From Lachnospiraceae bacterium UBA7160 (GTDB lineage Bacteria > Bacillota > Clostridia > Lachnospirales > Lachnospiraceae): DNA of 64,000 nt. Both the position numbers and the translations under genes were made by a program. Positions 8,737-17,602 of the stretch are shown piece by piece; within the stretch, counting starts at the first letter, position 1, and each line of letters starts with the position of its first letter. The notes under the pieces are model-generated. The model saw nothing but the letters and a program-made list of their open reading frames with translations. It was not told the origin of the DNA and searched no databases. The stretch covers positions 13,959-77,958 of the forward strand of contig DKWE01000131.1 of assembly GCA_002491565.1 (NCBI GenBank). The letters run 5' to 3'.

Positions 8737-9618
8737 ATGAAAAAGAAAATGAGACAATTTTTCAGGCCGTCAAACATCATTTTGAGTCTGATCATGCTTC
8801 TGATCGCATTGACCATGCTGGTGCCTATTTTGAATCTGCTTGCAAAGTCCCTGTCAGATCCGCAGGCGGTGTCCGGGATGAAGGGCTATCAGATCTGGCC
8901 AAGCGGTCTGAACCTGATCAACTATGAGATTATTTTCAATAACCAGGTCGTGTGGACAGCCCTGAAAAATTCTGTGTTTATCACAGTGGTGGGGACAGGG
9001 GTCAACATTCTGATGACGACTTCCCTGGCATATGCGCTGACGCGGCCGAACCTGGTAGGGAAAAAAGCAATCATGATATTTCTGATCATCATGATGATTT
9101 TTGAGCCGGGTATCATTCAGGAGTATTTTGTAGTAAAGGATCTGCATCTGCTGGACAGCCTGTGGTCTATGGTGCTTTACCGTTCCGTGAGCGTTTACAA
9201 TGTGATCCTTTTGATGCGCTTTTTCCAGGAGACCCCGGAGGTCCTTCTGGAGGCGGCGAAGATCGATGGAGCCGGACATATGAGGATCCTGTTCTCCATC
9301 TTCCTGCCGCTGAACAAGGTGCCGATTATGACGGTGGGAATGTTCTACGCGGTGTACCGGTGGAATGAGTTCTTCCACAGCAGCATTTTCCTGTCTTCCA
9401 GATCCAATACGGTTCTGCAGGTGTTCCTGCGCCAGTTCGTGGTAGAAGGAGATACGACGGCGCTGTCTGCGCTGGGGTCCATTGACCTGAGCGCGATCAG
9501 CATGAGCGCGCTGCGGGCGGCGACGATCATTGTGACGATTGTTCCGATTCTGGTGCTGTATCCGTTTATTTTGAAATACTACACGAGCGGCGTTCTGACG
9601 GGCGGCGTGAAGGAGTAA
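8737..9618 (+). CDS. Sugar ABC transporter permease, YtcP/LplC type
   Basis: A 293-residue permease of the LplC/YtcP (COG0395) branch. It has six hydrophobic segments and the EAA loop EAAKIDGAGHMRILFSIFLP. It ends with the family-typical KYYTSGVLTGGVKE tail. ATG 8737 is preferred over an upstream in-frame start at 8716 because TAGGAGGTGG lies 5-7 bases before it. It is the second half of the permease dimer with the preceding gene. Confidence 0.9.
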   Translation: MKKKMRQFFRPSNIILSLIMLLIALTMLVPILNLLAKSLSDPQAVSGMKGYQIWPSGLNLINYEIIFNNQVVWTALKNSVFITVVGTGVNILMTTSLAYALTRPNLVGKKAIMIFLIIMMIFEPGIIQEYFVVKDLHLLDSLWSMVLYRSVSVYNVILLMRFFQETPEVLLEAAKIDGAGHMRILFSIFLPLNKVPIMTVGMFYAVYRWNEFFHSSIFLSSRSNTVLQVFLRQFVVEGDTTALSALGSIDLSAISMSALRAATIIVTIVPILVLYPFILKYYTSGVLTGGVKE

Positions 9619-9798
9619 GCAAAGCTGGGCTTTTCACAGTCTCCTGAAGCAAGTAGCATGATTGACAATTTACTCGGGCAATGCACGCGCAGGCGATTTG
9701 GTGAAGTATTTTGTGAAGCATGATACGGATACTCGCAGGAAGCTGTCTGAAATAAAAGCAAGGTGGAAACAAAAACAAAGTATAAGGAGGAAATGAAT

Positions 9799-11244
9799 AT
9801 GAAAAGAAAAGTAACGGCAATGTTGATGGCGGGCGTGATGGCGACGGGCATGCTGGCAGGATCTGCGGTTCCGGTATCGGCGGAGGAACCGGTAACGCTT
9901 CGTCTGATTATCAAGGACGTAAGCCCGGATGATCCGACCTACCAGGAATGGCTGAGCCAGTTTAACGCAGATCTGGTGGAGGCTGGGATCGGAGCGGAGA
10001 TCGAGCTGGTTTCGCTGCAGAGCGGTACCTATTCCGAGAATCTGGCGCTGCTGCTGAATGGCGGCGATATCCCGGACATCATTTATTTCCAGGGCGGCGA
10101 CGAGGATTTTGCTCTGAATCAGCAGATTCTGGAGGACCTGACCCCGTACGTAGAGAATTCTACCTATATTAAAGGGATGATCGATCAGAGAGCATACATG
10201 AAAACGAGGCTCCAGAATTATCCGTATCTGATTTATCTGTCTACCCTGAGCACGAAGGTTCCGGTAATCCGGACGGATATCTTTGATAAATGTGAGATTA
10301 AGGATACGTTCCTCGCAGATCCGTCCGTGGAGAACTGGCATGAGCTGCTGAAGCAGGCGAAGGATCAGGGCTATACGGCTGGATACACGGTAGCAGGCGA
10401 TCTGGCTGAGATTAACAACGTGTTCGACCAGGCGTTTGGTCTGACAACTACCTGGCTTAAGAAGGATGAGGGCTTTACATATGGACGTGTTTCGGAAGAA
10501 TACCTGGAAGAGCTGAAATTCTACGCACAGCTTTACAGCGAGGGACTCCTGGACAATGAGTATGCAGCTCATACCTGGGAGGATAAGGAGAACAGCTTCT
10601 TTGGCGATGGCGCTGCGATTGTTTCCGGAACACAGGGCGCGGTTGTCGACAGTTACAATACGAAGCAGATCAAGGCGAATGGCGAAGGCGCTGTCCTGAC
10701 CGTTCTGCCGCCGGCAAAGGGAACTGCGCAGGGCTATACGCCGATTGATGTCAGCAAGGAATCCAGAGGCTTTGCGATCAGCGCACTTTCTGAGAATAAG
10801 CAGCTTGCCTTTGACGTGCTGGAATACGCTGCAAGCCCGGAGGGCAGAGTACTGGATCTTCTTGGATTCGAGGGAACGCAGTATGTTGTGGACGGAGACG
10901 GCAAGTATGAGCTCCAGGAGGCACATGACAACTGGTACAGTGTGATTTTCGGCTTGACAGACAACCTGGATATGAGTAAGATGAGTGAGAAAACTCCGTA
11001 CATGAGCGAGCCGGGCCTGACTTCTCTGGATATGTTCCTTCAGTATTCTTCTGAGGACAATGCAGTCGTGATTCCTGCGGATTATGCGGTAGCGTGGGAT
11101 GCCTGCACCTCGATTTACAAGGAATTTACAGCAGACTTTGTAATGGGCAACAAGACGGAAGCAGACTGGGACGCATACGTACAGGAATGGAACGATGCGG
11201 GCGGAGCTTCTGTGACCGAGTATATTAATTCGGTTCTGAAATAA
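9799..11244 (+). CDS. Extracellular sugar-binding protein of the first ABC importer
   Basis: A 481-residue solute-binding protein (COG1653/LplA-like). The N terminus [18 protein letters not shown] leads to [13 protein letters not shown]. This is a Sec signal with a probable cleavage after VSA, but the lipobox cysteine expected in Gram-positive binding proteins is absent (LAGS where LAGC would stand). The mature region has the usual SBP pattern ([29 protein letters not shown]). The start at 9799 is chosen over ATG 9793 because AGGAGG at 9785-9790 is eight bases away rather than two. Substrate is unknown; by context it may be a ribose-containing compound or a galactoside. Confidence 0.88.
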   Translation: MKRKVTAMLMAGVMATGMLAGSAVPVSAEEPVTLRLIIKDVSPDDPTYQEWLSQFNADLVEAGIGAEIELVSLQSGTYSENLALLLNGGDIPDIIYFQGGDEDFALNQQILEDLTPYVENSTYIKGMIDQRAYMKTRLQNYPYLIYLSTLSTKVPVIRTDIFDKCEIKDTFLADPSVENWHELLKQAKDQGYTAGYTVAGDLAEINNVFDQAFGLTTTWLKKDEGFTYGRVSEEYLEELKFYAQLYSEGLLDNEYAAHTWEDKENSFFGDGAAIVSGTQGAVVDSYNTKQIKANGEGAVLTVLPPAKGTAQGYTPIDVSKESRGFAISALSENKQLAFDVLEYAASPEGRVLDLLGFEGTQYVVDGDGKYELQEAHDNWYSVIFGLTDNLDMSKMSEKTPYMSEPGLTSLDMFLQYSSEDNAVVIPADYAVAWDACTSIYKEFTADFVMGNKTEADWDAYVQEWNDAGGASVTEYINSVLK

Positions 11245-11351
11245 TATCCGATGCGCCGTACGGCGGCGCCGGAAAATGGCAGGCAGGCGCTGAATACATG
11301 GAGATGTGGGCAGTGTCTGCCTGTCCTCATTTAAAGGAGGATATGAGAGCG

Positions 11352-12338
11352 ATGATGACAAGAAGCGAGCTGATCAAGAACACAGCGCTCAAAGTGGACA
11401 AGGCAAGAGGCTCCCTGTGCGGACTGGCGATCGGAGATTCCTTCGGGGATGCGGCGAGAAAACCGGAATTCCAGCGGGATTACGGGATCACGACAGATTT
11501 CCAGAAAGGGGCTTCCTGGAGCACGGATGACACGGAATTTGCCCTGATGACGGCATTGAATCTGATCGAGCATAACGGAAGCTTCACCAGCGAGGATGTG
11601 GTGGAGCTGTGGCTTGCGCATGTGGCGACGCAGGACGAACTGAAGCGGGGCGGGGCCAGCGAGCTGGAAGCTTCCAACAATTTAAGAAGAGGGCTTCGTC
11701 CTCCTCTTTCCGGCCAGTATAACGCTTACTATATGAGTGATGGTGCGGCGATGCGGAGCGGACCGATCGGAATTGTGTGCGCGGGAGACCCGGAGCGGGC
11801 GGCTTATCTTGCGGAGGTGGACGCTTCCATCAGCCATTACCGGGACGGAATCTGGGGCGCCCAGGCGGTGGCAGCGGCGGTTGCCATGGCAATGGTGGAT
11901 GCGGATATGGATGAGATCCTGGAGGTGGTACGGAAAACTGCGCCGGAGGGTTCCTGGTTCCGCGATGCGCTCGAGCGGGCTTTTGAGATCGTCGAGAGAG
12001 CGCACCAAGAGGTGGCGGATGCCTGGATGCCGCTTCACGACCAGCTGTTTTCTACACACCGCTCTACGGTGGCGGAAGCTCTGCCGGAGGTGTTCGGATG
12101 CCTGAAGCTGGTGCATGGTTCGTTCAAGTCCGGCATGATCCTGGCGGCGAACTTCGGCAGAGATGCGGATACCATCGGAGCTGTGGCAGGAGCAATTCTC
12201 GGGGCAAAATACGGCGCTTCCGGTATCCCGGCGCACTGGCTTGAGAAGACGCGGTATCCGTCCGGCACATGCCTGACATTTGCAAAAGGAATCGATCTGT
12301 ATGAATATGCAGGAAAGCTTGCGGAATTGATTGTGTAA
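11352..12338 (+). CDS. ADP-ribosylglycohydrolase family protein (first)
   Basis: A 328-residue DraG/ARH-family hydrolase. The family's metal-binding elements are visible: [10 protein letters not shown] near residue 20, [15 protein letters not shown] near 55, and near the C terminus [20 protein letters not shown]. These bind two Mg2+ ions and position the ribosyl 1-position for hydrolysis. There is no signal peptide. AAAGGAGG at 11333-11340 sits 11 bases before ATG 11352 and only two before ATG 11343, so 11352 is preferred. Members in sugar operons probably hydrolyse small N- or O-ribosyl compounds, not ADP-ribosylated proteins. The neighbouring ribokinases make free ribose a plausible product. 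Confidence 0.87.
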   Translation: MMTRSELIKNTALKVDKARGSLCGLAIGDSFGDAARKPEFQRDYGITTDFQKGASWSTDDTEFALMTALNLIEHNGSFTSEDVVELWLAHVATQDELKRGGASELEASNNLRRGLRPPLSGQYNAYYMSDGAAMRSGPIGIVCAGDPERAAYLAEVDASISHYRDGIWGAQAVAAAVAMAMVDADMDEILEVVRKTAPEGSWFRDALERAFEIVERAHQEVADAWMPLHDQLFSTHRSTVAEALPEVFGCLKLVHGSFKSGMILAANFGRDADTIGAVAGAILGAKYGASGIPAHWLEKTRYPSGTCLTFAKGIDLYEYAGKLAELIV

Positions 12339-12489
12339 GAAAAGATGCAGCCGCCTGGTCCAAAGCGGATGCAGGTGTGCGCGCTGCGGCTATGCGTGGC
12401 GCAGGTCCGTGTGACAGGAGAATACGTACACAGATGTGCGGCTCAAATTGTGTGAGACATGAGATTGGCGCGGCGAACAGGGAGGTCAT

Positions 12490-14595
12490 ATGGATAGTTG
12501 GAAGTATTTGGAGAGGGTGTACTCCGGATTCCTTGGCATGAATATCGGAATCCGCCTTGGTGCGCCGGTAGAATCGGCCGTGTGGACCTACGAGCGGATC
12601 CGGGATCACTATGGGGATATCCGGGGATATGTGAAAAATTATAAGAAATTTGCGGCAGATGACGACGTGAACGGGCCGGTGTATTTTCTGCGGGCGCTGC
12701 GGGACGACGCGAAGGACCGGAAAGTGACGCCTCAGGATGTGGCACGGGCGTGGCTGAACTATGCCAGAGAAGGCGTCGGCCTGTACTGGTGGGGCGGCTA
12801 CGGGGTCAGCACCGAGCATACGGCCTACCTGAATCTGAAGCATGGGGTGGAGGCGCCCCAGTCCGGCTCGATCCGCCAAAACGGGAAAACCCTGGCGGAG
12901 CAGATCGGCGGGCAGATATTTATTGATACGTGGGGGCTTCTGTATCCCGGTGATCCGAAGTCTGCGGCAGACGATGCCCAGGCGGCGGCATCCGTTTCCC
13001 ACGACGGGGAAGGATTGAATGGCGCCAGGTTTATTGCCGGATGCATAGCGGCGGCGTTTACAGAGCCGGATATTCATGGGGTACTGGAAAAAGGAAAAGA
13101 ACAGATTCCAAAAGACAGTGTTTATATGGCGGTGCTGCGCGCGGTGGAGGAGTTTCATAAAAAGAACCCCGGGGACTGGCGGGCGTGCCATCAGATGCTG
13201 GTCGATGACTGGGGCTATGACCGTTATCCGGGTGTGTGCCATATTATCCCGAACGCGGGCGTATGCATGCTGGCCATGCTCTACGGAAACGGGGACTTTG
13301 CCAGAACCATTGAGATTGCGACGATGTGCAGCTGGGATACGGACTGCAATGCAGGAAATGTAGGGACGATTCTGGGGGTATTGAATGGGATCGATGGGCT
13401 TCCCTGGCATTACCGGAAGCCGGTCAATGACAGCCTGATCCTGTCGGGGATTTCGGGATACCTCAATATTCTGGATGTGCCGGGCTACGCGAAGGAAGTG
13501 GCGGCTTTGGGACAGCTTCGGCGAGGGGAAGCAGTTCCGGAGGAGTGGAATCTGCCGCGGGACGGAGAGCTTGCGTTTGACTTTGACATCCCGGGAAGCA
13601 CCCATGGGTTTGAGGTGTCCAACGACTATTTCTGTACGATTTCCCAGACGGAGGAGCAGGCGTACCGGGGAAAGGGTTCTCTGAAGATTTTGATGGACCG
13701 GATGATTAAGGGGCAGGAATGTCATGTATTTTTCAAGCCGTTTTATTCGAGGGATGCCTTTTCGGACGAGCGTTACAGTCCGGTGCTGACGCCGCTTTGC
13801 TACAGCGGCCAGACCGTGTCTGTGCAGCTTTACCTGGACCAGTGGGAGGGCTGGGAGGAACCGTCGGCAGCGCCGTATTTCCGGACAGCCTTTGACAAAA
13901 AGGAACAGACGGGCACGTTTGTGAAGCTGGAGCAGGGAAAATGGGTCAATCTGACCTTTACGCTGCCGGATACACAGGGCGGGCTCATCGATGAGCTGGG
14001 CATCTGTGTGACAGCAAACACGCCGTCAAAGTCTAAGACAGCGGGTGTGATCTATCTGGATGAGTTCCGGGTCTTTGGTCCGGCCCGGTATACGGTTTCC
14101 TTTGGAAAGCAGCGCAGGGAGTTTGGAACAGTGACACCGTTTTCTACCGATCATGGCTGCTGGGAGATCGTGGACGGAAAGCTCTCGGTAATGCGTTACG
14201 GGGATACCTTTGGCTATGCGGGAAATTATTATGGAAAGGATACCTGCGTGGCGGCAGGTGTGACGCCGCAAAATGGGGACAGTCATCTTCTTCTGGTCCG
14301 CGCCCAGGGAGCCATGCGCTTCTACGGGGCCGGGTTTGAAAAGGATGGAGTAGTGATCTGCAAGAATGATTTTGGGTTCCGGACGCTGGCGCGGGCTGAT
14401 TTTTCCTGGGAATGCGGCAAAGAGTACCGGTTGGAGCTGGAATGCAGAGGGAAACTTCTGATTCTGCGCGTGGACGGGCAGGAGCTCCTGAGGGCGGAGG
14501 ACGACGCGTTTTCCTATGGAATGTACGGATGCGGCTCCCGCGAGATGGGAAGGACACTGTTCGGAGACTTTGAGATTATGCAGGAAATAGGATGA
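12490..14595 (+). CDS. ADP-ribosylglycohydrolase with C-terminal beta-rich domain
   Basis: A 701-residue protein. Residues 1-345 are ARH-like, with FLGMNIGIRLGAPVES, an acidic AADDDVNGPVYFL in place of the usual TDDT motif, and CSWDTDCNAGNVGTILG for the C-terminal metal site. Residues about 365-701 are rich in predicted beta strands and aromatic residues. They contain two repeated-looking sandwich segments (YRGKGSLKILMDRM and KEYRLELECRGKLLILRVDG), resembling carbohydrate-binding or LamG/DUF1080-type domains. No signal peptide, so this large enzyme appears cytoplasmic. A RBS (GGGAGGTC) precedes the ATG. It differs enough from its neighbour at 11352 to suggest a different substrate. The function of the C-terminal half is not recognised. 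Confidence 0.8.
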   Translation: MDSWKYLERVYSGFLGMNIGIRLGAPVESAVWTYERIRDHYGDIRGYVKNYKKFAADDDVNGPVYFLRALRDDAKDRKVTPQDVARAWLNYAREGVGLYWWGGYGVSTEHTAYLNLKHGVEAPQSGSIRQNGKTLAEQIGGQIFIDTWGLLYPGDPKSAADDAQAAASVSHDGEGLNGARFIAGCIAAAFTEPDIHGVLEKGKEQIPKDSVYMAVLRAVEEFHKKNPGDWRACHQMLVDDWGYDRYPGVCHIIPNAGVCMLAMLYGNGDFARTIEIATMCSWDTDCNAGNVGTILGVLNGIDGLPWHYRKPVNDSLILSGISGYLNILDVPGYAKEVAALGQLRRGEAVPEEWNLPRDGELAFDFDIPGSTHGFEVSNDYFCTISQTEEQAYRGKGSLKILMDRMIKGQECHVFFKPFYSRDAFSDERYSPVLTPLCYSGQTVSVQLYLDQWEGWEEPSAAPYFRTAFDKKEQTGTFVKLEQGKWVNLTFTLPDTQGGLIDELGICVTANTPSKSKTAGVIYLDEFRVFGPARYTVSFGKQRREFGTVTPFSTDHGCWEIVDGKLSVMRYGDTFGYAGNYYGKDTCVAAGVTPQNGDSHLLLVRAQGAMRFYGAGFEKDGVVICKNDFGFRTLARADFSWECGKEYRLELECRGKLLILRVDGQELLRAEDDAFSYGMYGCGSREMGRTLFGDFEIMQEIG

Positions 14596-14715
14596 ACGAT
14601 AGAATAAATAGCATTTGTTTCTACGAATGACAGGAACAAAGAGCGACTGGGCGGAGCCGCGCATTCTGCAGCTGCATGTGCGGCCCGGACGTCAGTCGGA
14701 TGGGAGGTGACATCT

Positions 14716-15618
14716 GTGAAGGTGCTGAATTTTGGCTCCCTGAATTATGATTACACCTATCAGGTAAGCCATATGGTGAGGCCGGGGGAGACTCTGTCCT
14801 CCAGCGACTTGAAAGTCCGGTGCGGAGGCAAGGGTTTTAATCAGTCGGTGGCCCTCGCACGGGCCGGCATTGCGGTGAGCCACGCAGGAATGGTGGGAGA
14901 AGAGGGAGATATGCTCCTTACTTTCTGCCGGAATGAGGGGATTGATACGCGGTTTGTCCGGAGCGTACCGGGAAAAAGCGGACATGCGATTATCCAGGTG
15001 AATCCTCAGGGGGAAAACTGTATCCTTCTGTACGGAGGCGCCAACCAGCAAAATACGAGAGAGCAGACGGAGGAGGTTCTGGCTGCGTTTGGCCCGGGGG
15101 ATATCCTTCTGCTGCAGAATGAGGTGAACCGGGTTCGTGAGCTGATGGAAGAAGCGTGGAAGCGGGGGATGCGGATTGTGCTGAATCCTTCTCCCTGTGA
15201 TGAAAAAATTTTGAGCTGCCCTCTGGAAAAGACGGATACCTTCTTGATTAATGAAACAGAAGGCTGCGAACTCAGCGGCGCAGAAGAGCCGGAGGAAATC
15301 CTGGACCGGCTGCTTGCGCGGTTTCCGCAAAGCAAACTGGTGCTGACCCTTGGAAGCAAGGGAGTCTGGTACGGGGCAGAGGCAGAGAGAATCTTTGTGC
15401 CTGCTTTTTCGGTGCAGGCGGTTGACACGACGGCGGCGGGCGATACCTTTACCGGGTATTATCTGTCAGGAGTCCTTCAGGGATTGCCGGTGGAAGAGAC
15501 GCTGAGAAGAGCGTGTGCGGCGTCGGCGCTTGCCGTGATGAAAGAAGGCGCGGCAGATTCAATTCCGAAAAAAGAGGAAGTGGAAGTATTTCTGAGAATA
15601 CGGGAGACAGCACACTAG
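14716..15618 (+). CDS. Ribokinase / PfkB family sugar kinase
   Basis: A 300-residue kinase with the ribokinase fold. It opens VKVLNFGSLNYDYTYQV, has the sugar-site CGGKGFNQSVALARAG, and the ATP/catalytic signature DTTAAGDTF with D237 and catalytic D243. It ends with the typical CAASALAVMKEGAADSIP. The start is taken as GTG 14716, eight bases after GGAGG at 14703-14707; a GTG at 14707 would overlap the ribosome site. It is the last gene before the terminator at 15639, and the second ribokinase domain of the operon. Ribose or a ribose-like pentose is the likely substrate. Confidence 0.87.
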   Translation: MKVLNFGSLNYDYTYQVSHMVRPGETLSSSDLKVRCGGKGFNQSVALARAGIAVSHAGMVGEEGDMLLTFCRNEGIDTRFVRSVPGKSGHAIIQVNPQGENCILLYGGANQQNTREQTEEVLAAFGPGDILLLQNEVNRVRELMEEAWKRGMRIVLNPSPCDEKILSCPLEKTDTFLINETEGCELSGAEEPEEILDRLLARFPQSKLVLTLGSKGVWYGAEAERIFVPAFSVQAVDTTAAGDTFTGYYLSGVLQGLPVEETLRRACAASALAVMKEGAADSIPKKEEVEVFLRIRETAH

Positions 15619-15638
15619 AGAGAAGCGGTCAGGCTCAT

Positions 15639-15680
15639 GGGGGGACAGGAATCATGGAATGTCCCCCCTTCTCTTTTTTT
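15639..15680 (+). terminator. Rho-independent terminator
   Basis: GGGGGGACA at 15639-15647 pairs perfectly with TGTCCCCCC at 15660-15668 across a 12-base loop, followed by TTCTCTTTTTTT. It closes the operon that starts at 3298. Confidence 0.93.
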
Positions 15681-15746
15681 CCGGTACTTTTCTCAGGGCG
15701 CTACAGTTCAGGCGCGTCTGTCGGTAAGAGGAACGAAAGAAATGTC

Positions 15747-15774
15747 TTGACAAAGAGGGCCGCTATATTATAAT
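15747..15774 (+). promoter_or_regulatory. Sigma-A promoter of the yesMN-like genes
   Basis: TTGACA (15747-15752), a 16-base spacer and TATAAT (15769-15774) form a consensus promoter. The start point near 15781 rules out translation starts upstream of it and supports the ATG at 15827. Confidence 0.8.
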
Positions 15775-15826
15775 GTCGACAGATATGAGATCTGCCAGAT
15801 ACGGAATTGCTGGGAGGGCAGCATGG

Positions 15827-17602
15827 ATGAGAAAACGCAGTTTACAGTTTGAGCTGATTAAGAAAATCAGCATTGGACTGATTATACTTACGATTCTTGT
15901 GAGCAGCGCGATTATTATGCTGGAGACGATACAATATAATAATGTAATTCTCGACAGCGTCTATAAGAATATGTCCAATACCGTGGATACCATCGATTAC
16001 CACTTTGAGGATGTGAAAACACCGATGGTAATGCTGGCGCGAAATGACAGCGTGGTAAAAGCGATGGAGCACTACTCCAGCATGACCAACCGGGAAAAGC
16101 TTGAGACGAACAACGCGTTAAAAGAATTTGTACAGAACATTGCATCATTTAAAAGCTTTATCAGCGATATCCTGATTATTGGCGTTCAGGGCTTCCAGTA
16201 TAATGTTTACAGCAATGATCAGAGTAAGTTTTTGAATAAAATCAATGTTGCGGATTTTCCTTATTTTGATAAGGTAAAAGAAGGGGACAGGCGCTTATAC
16301 TATATCGGGGAGCATGGGACAGATTATTACCAGTCAGAAAATATGAGAGTGTATTCGGTTGTGCTGCCGGTCTATAAAGCGCAAAAGCATATTGGATACA
16401 TTGTGTGTGATATTGATGCAGCCATTATTAATGACTCACTGAGGAAAAATGTGGAGGGAAACAGCGCAAAGATTATTGTCTGCGATGAATTGGGCGATTT
16501 GATTTTTGAACAGGGAAACGAGAGAATCTCATCGGATAAGATACGGAATACAGATAAAAAATCAAATGGAAGTATGAGTTTTTTGGAGCTTTTGTTTTCC
16601 CGGGGAGAATTAGTTATTGAGGTAAAATCCGAAAAAACAGGATGGACCTATATTTATGCAGAACCCTACGCGAATTTTAACAGATTTGGAAAGTTTATTT
16701 TTCTGTTTGATATTGTCGTGATTTTATTTGGCTTGATTGCGATTACGTTCTTTTCCGAACAACTGACCAGACAGATCCTGACACCATTGAAAAATATTAT
16801 TTATATGATTCAGGATATGCAGATTAATCAGGGGACGGAGGGCGTGGCGGTATCCTGCCAGAATATGCAGAACGTAAATGAGTTAAGTATCCAGATTGAG
16901 CACATGATTCAGCGGATGGATAAATTGATCAGGGATAATTACCTGTATGAGCTGAAACGGAAAGATTTGCAGATTCAAATTCTGACGCATCAGCTCTCGC
17001 CGCATTTTCTGTACAATACTCTGCAGCTGATCGATTATCAGTCTTTTGTCAACCGACAGGAAAACGTGAGCAGGCTGATCGGGCAGTTAAGCTATATTCT
17101 CCGCTATTCGATGAGTGGGAAAAAGATGGTAACGCTGCGGGAGGAACTGGAATATGTCAGGGCATACCTGGATATCTACCAGCTCCGGTACGAGGATAAG
17201 CTGAACTGCAGGATAGAAGAAGGCAGCGAAGCGAACCCGGCGGTTCCGAGGATGATTCTGGAGCCGATTGTTGAGAACTGCATAAAGCATGGATTCTCGA
17301 AGGGAATGACGGGAGCGAGAATTCTGATCACGGTAGAGGAGGAAGCGGAGGATGTGGTAGTCTCTATAAGAGATAATGGCAAAGGGATGTCCGGCGAAGC
17401 ACTGGACAAACTATGGGGGCAAATGGAAGCGGAACAGCAGATGGAAGAACACATTGGATTGCGGCACGTCCATTCGATTCTGAAATTATGCTTTGGCAGT
17501 GAATATGGAATAGAAATTGACAGTGAGGAGGAACAATTTACAGAAGTGCGGGTGAGAGTGCCGAAAAAGGCAGAGGCAGTGTTGGGGGATATAGAGGTAT
17601 GA
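15827..17602 (+). CDS. YesM-type sensor histidine kinase
   Basis: A 591-residue membrane kinase. Helix 1 lies near residues 13-33 (LIILTILVSSAIIMLETI), then an extracellular Cache-like sensor of about 250 residues, helix 2 near 288-310, a HAMP-like linker, the His_kinase domain with H393 in HQLSPHFLYNTLQ, and a HATPase domain (VENCIKHGFSKG, IRDNGKGMS). ATG 15827 is eight bases after GGGAGGG and lies downstream of the promoter; the frame extends further upstream but that part would not be transcribed. The stop overlaps the regulator's ATG by four bases. YesM kinases usually sense extracellular sugars or binding-protein complexes and switch on the adjacent ABC operon. Confidence 0.93.
   Translation: MRKRSLQFELIKKISIGLIILTILVSSAIIMLETIQYNNVILDSVYKNMSNTVDTIDYHFEDVKTPMVMLARNDSVVKAMEHYSSMTNREKLETNNALKEFVQNIASFKSFISDILIIGVQGFQYNVYSNDQSKFLNKINVADFPYFDKVKEGDRRLYYIGEHGTDYYQSENMRVYSVVLPVYKAQKHIGYIVCDIDAAIINDSLRKNVEGNSAKIIVCDELGDLIFEQGNERISSDKIRNTDKKSNGSMSFLELLFSRGELVIEVKSEKTGWTYIYAEPYANFNRFGKFIFLFDIVVILFGLIAITFFSEQLTRQILTPLKNIIYMIQDMQINQGTEGVAVSCQNMQNVNELSIQIEHMIQRMDKLIRDNYLYELKRKDLQIQILTHQLSPHFLYNTLQLIDYQSFVNRQENVSRLIGQLSYILRYSMSGKKMVTLREELEYVRAYLDIYQLRYEDKLNCRIEEGSEANPAVPRMILEPIVENCIKHGFSKGMTGARILITVEEEAEDVVVSIRDNGKGMSGEALDKLWGQMEAEQQMEEHIGLRHVHSILKLCFGSEYGIEIDSEEEQFTEVRVRVPKKAEAVLGDIEV

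Noticed and set aside
9670..11361. A 563-codon open frame on the minus strand
   Set aside because: It lies fully antisense to the clear sugar-binding protein gene, has no ribosome site and its text is low-complexity shadow sequence caused by GC-rich third positions.
12124..13725. A 533-codon open frame on the minus strand
   Set aside because: Antisense to the two ADP-ribosylglycohydrolase genes, which have good ribosome sites and family motifs; no recognisable domain in the shadow frame.
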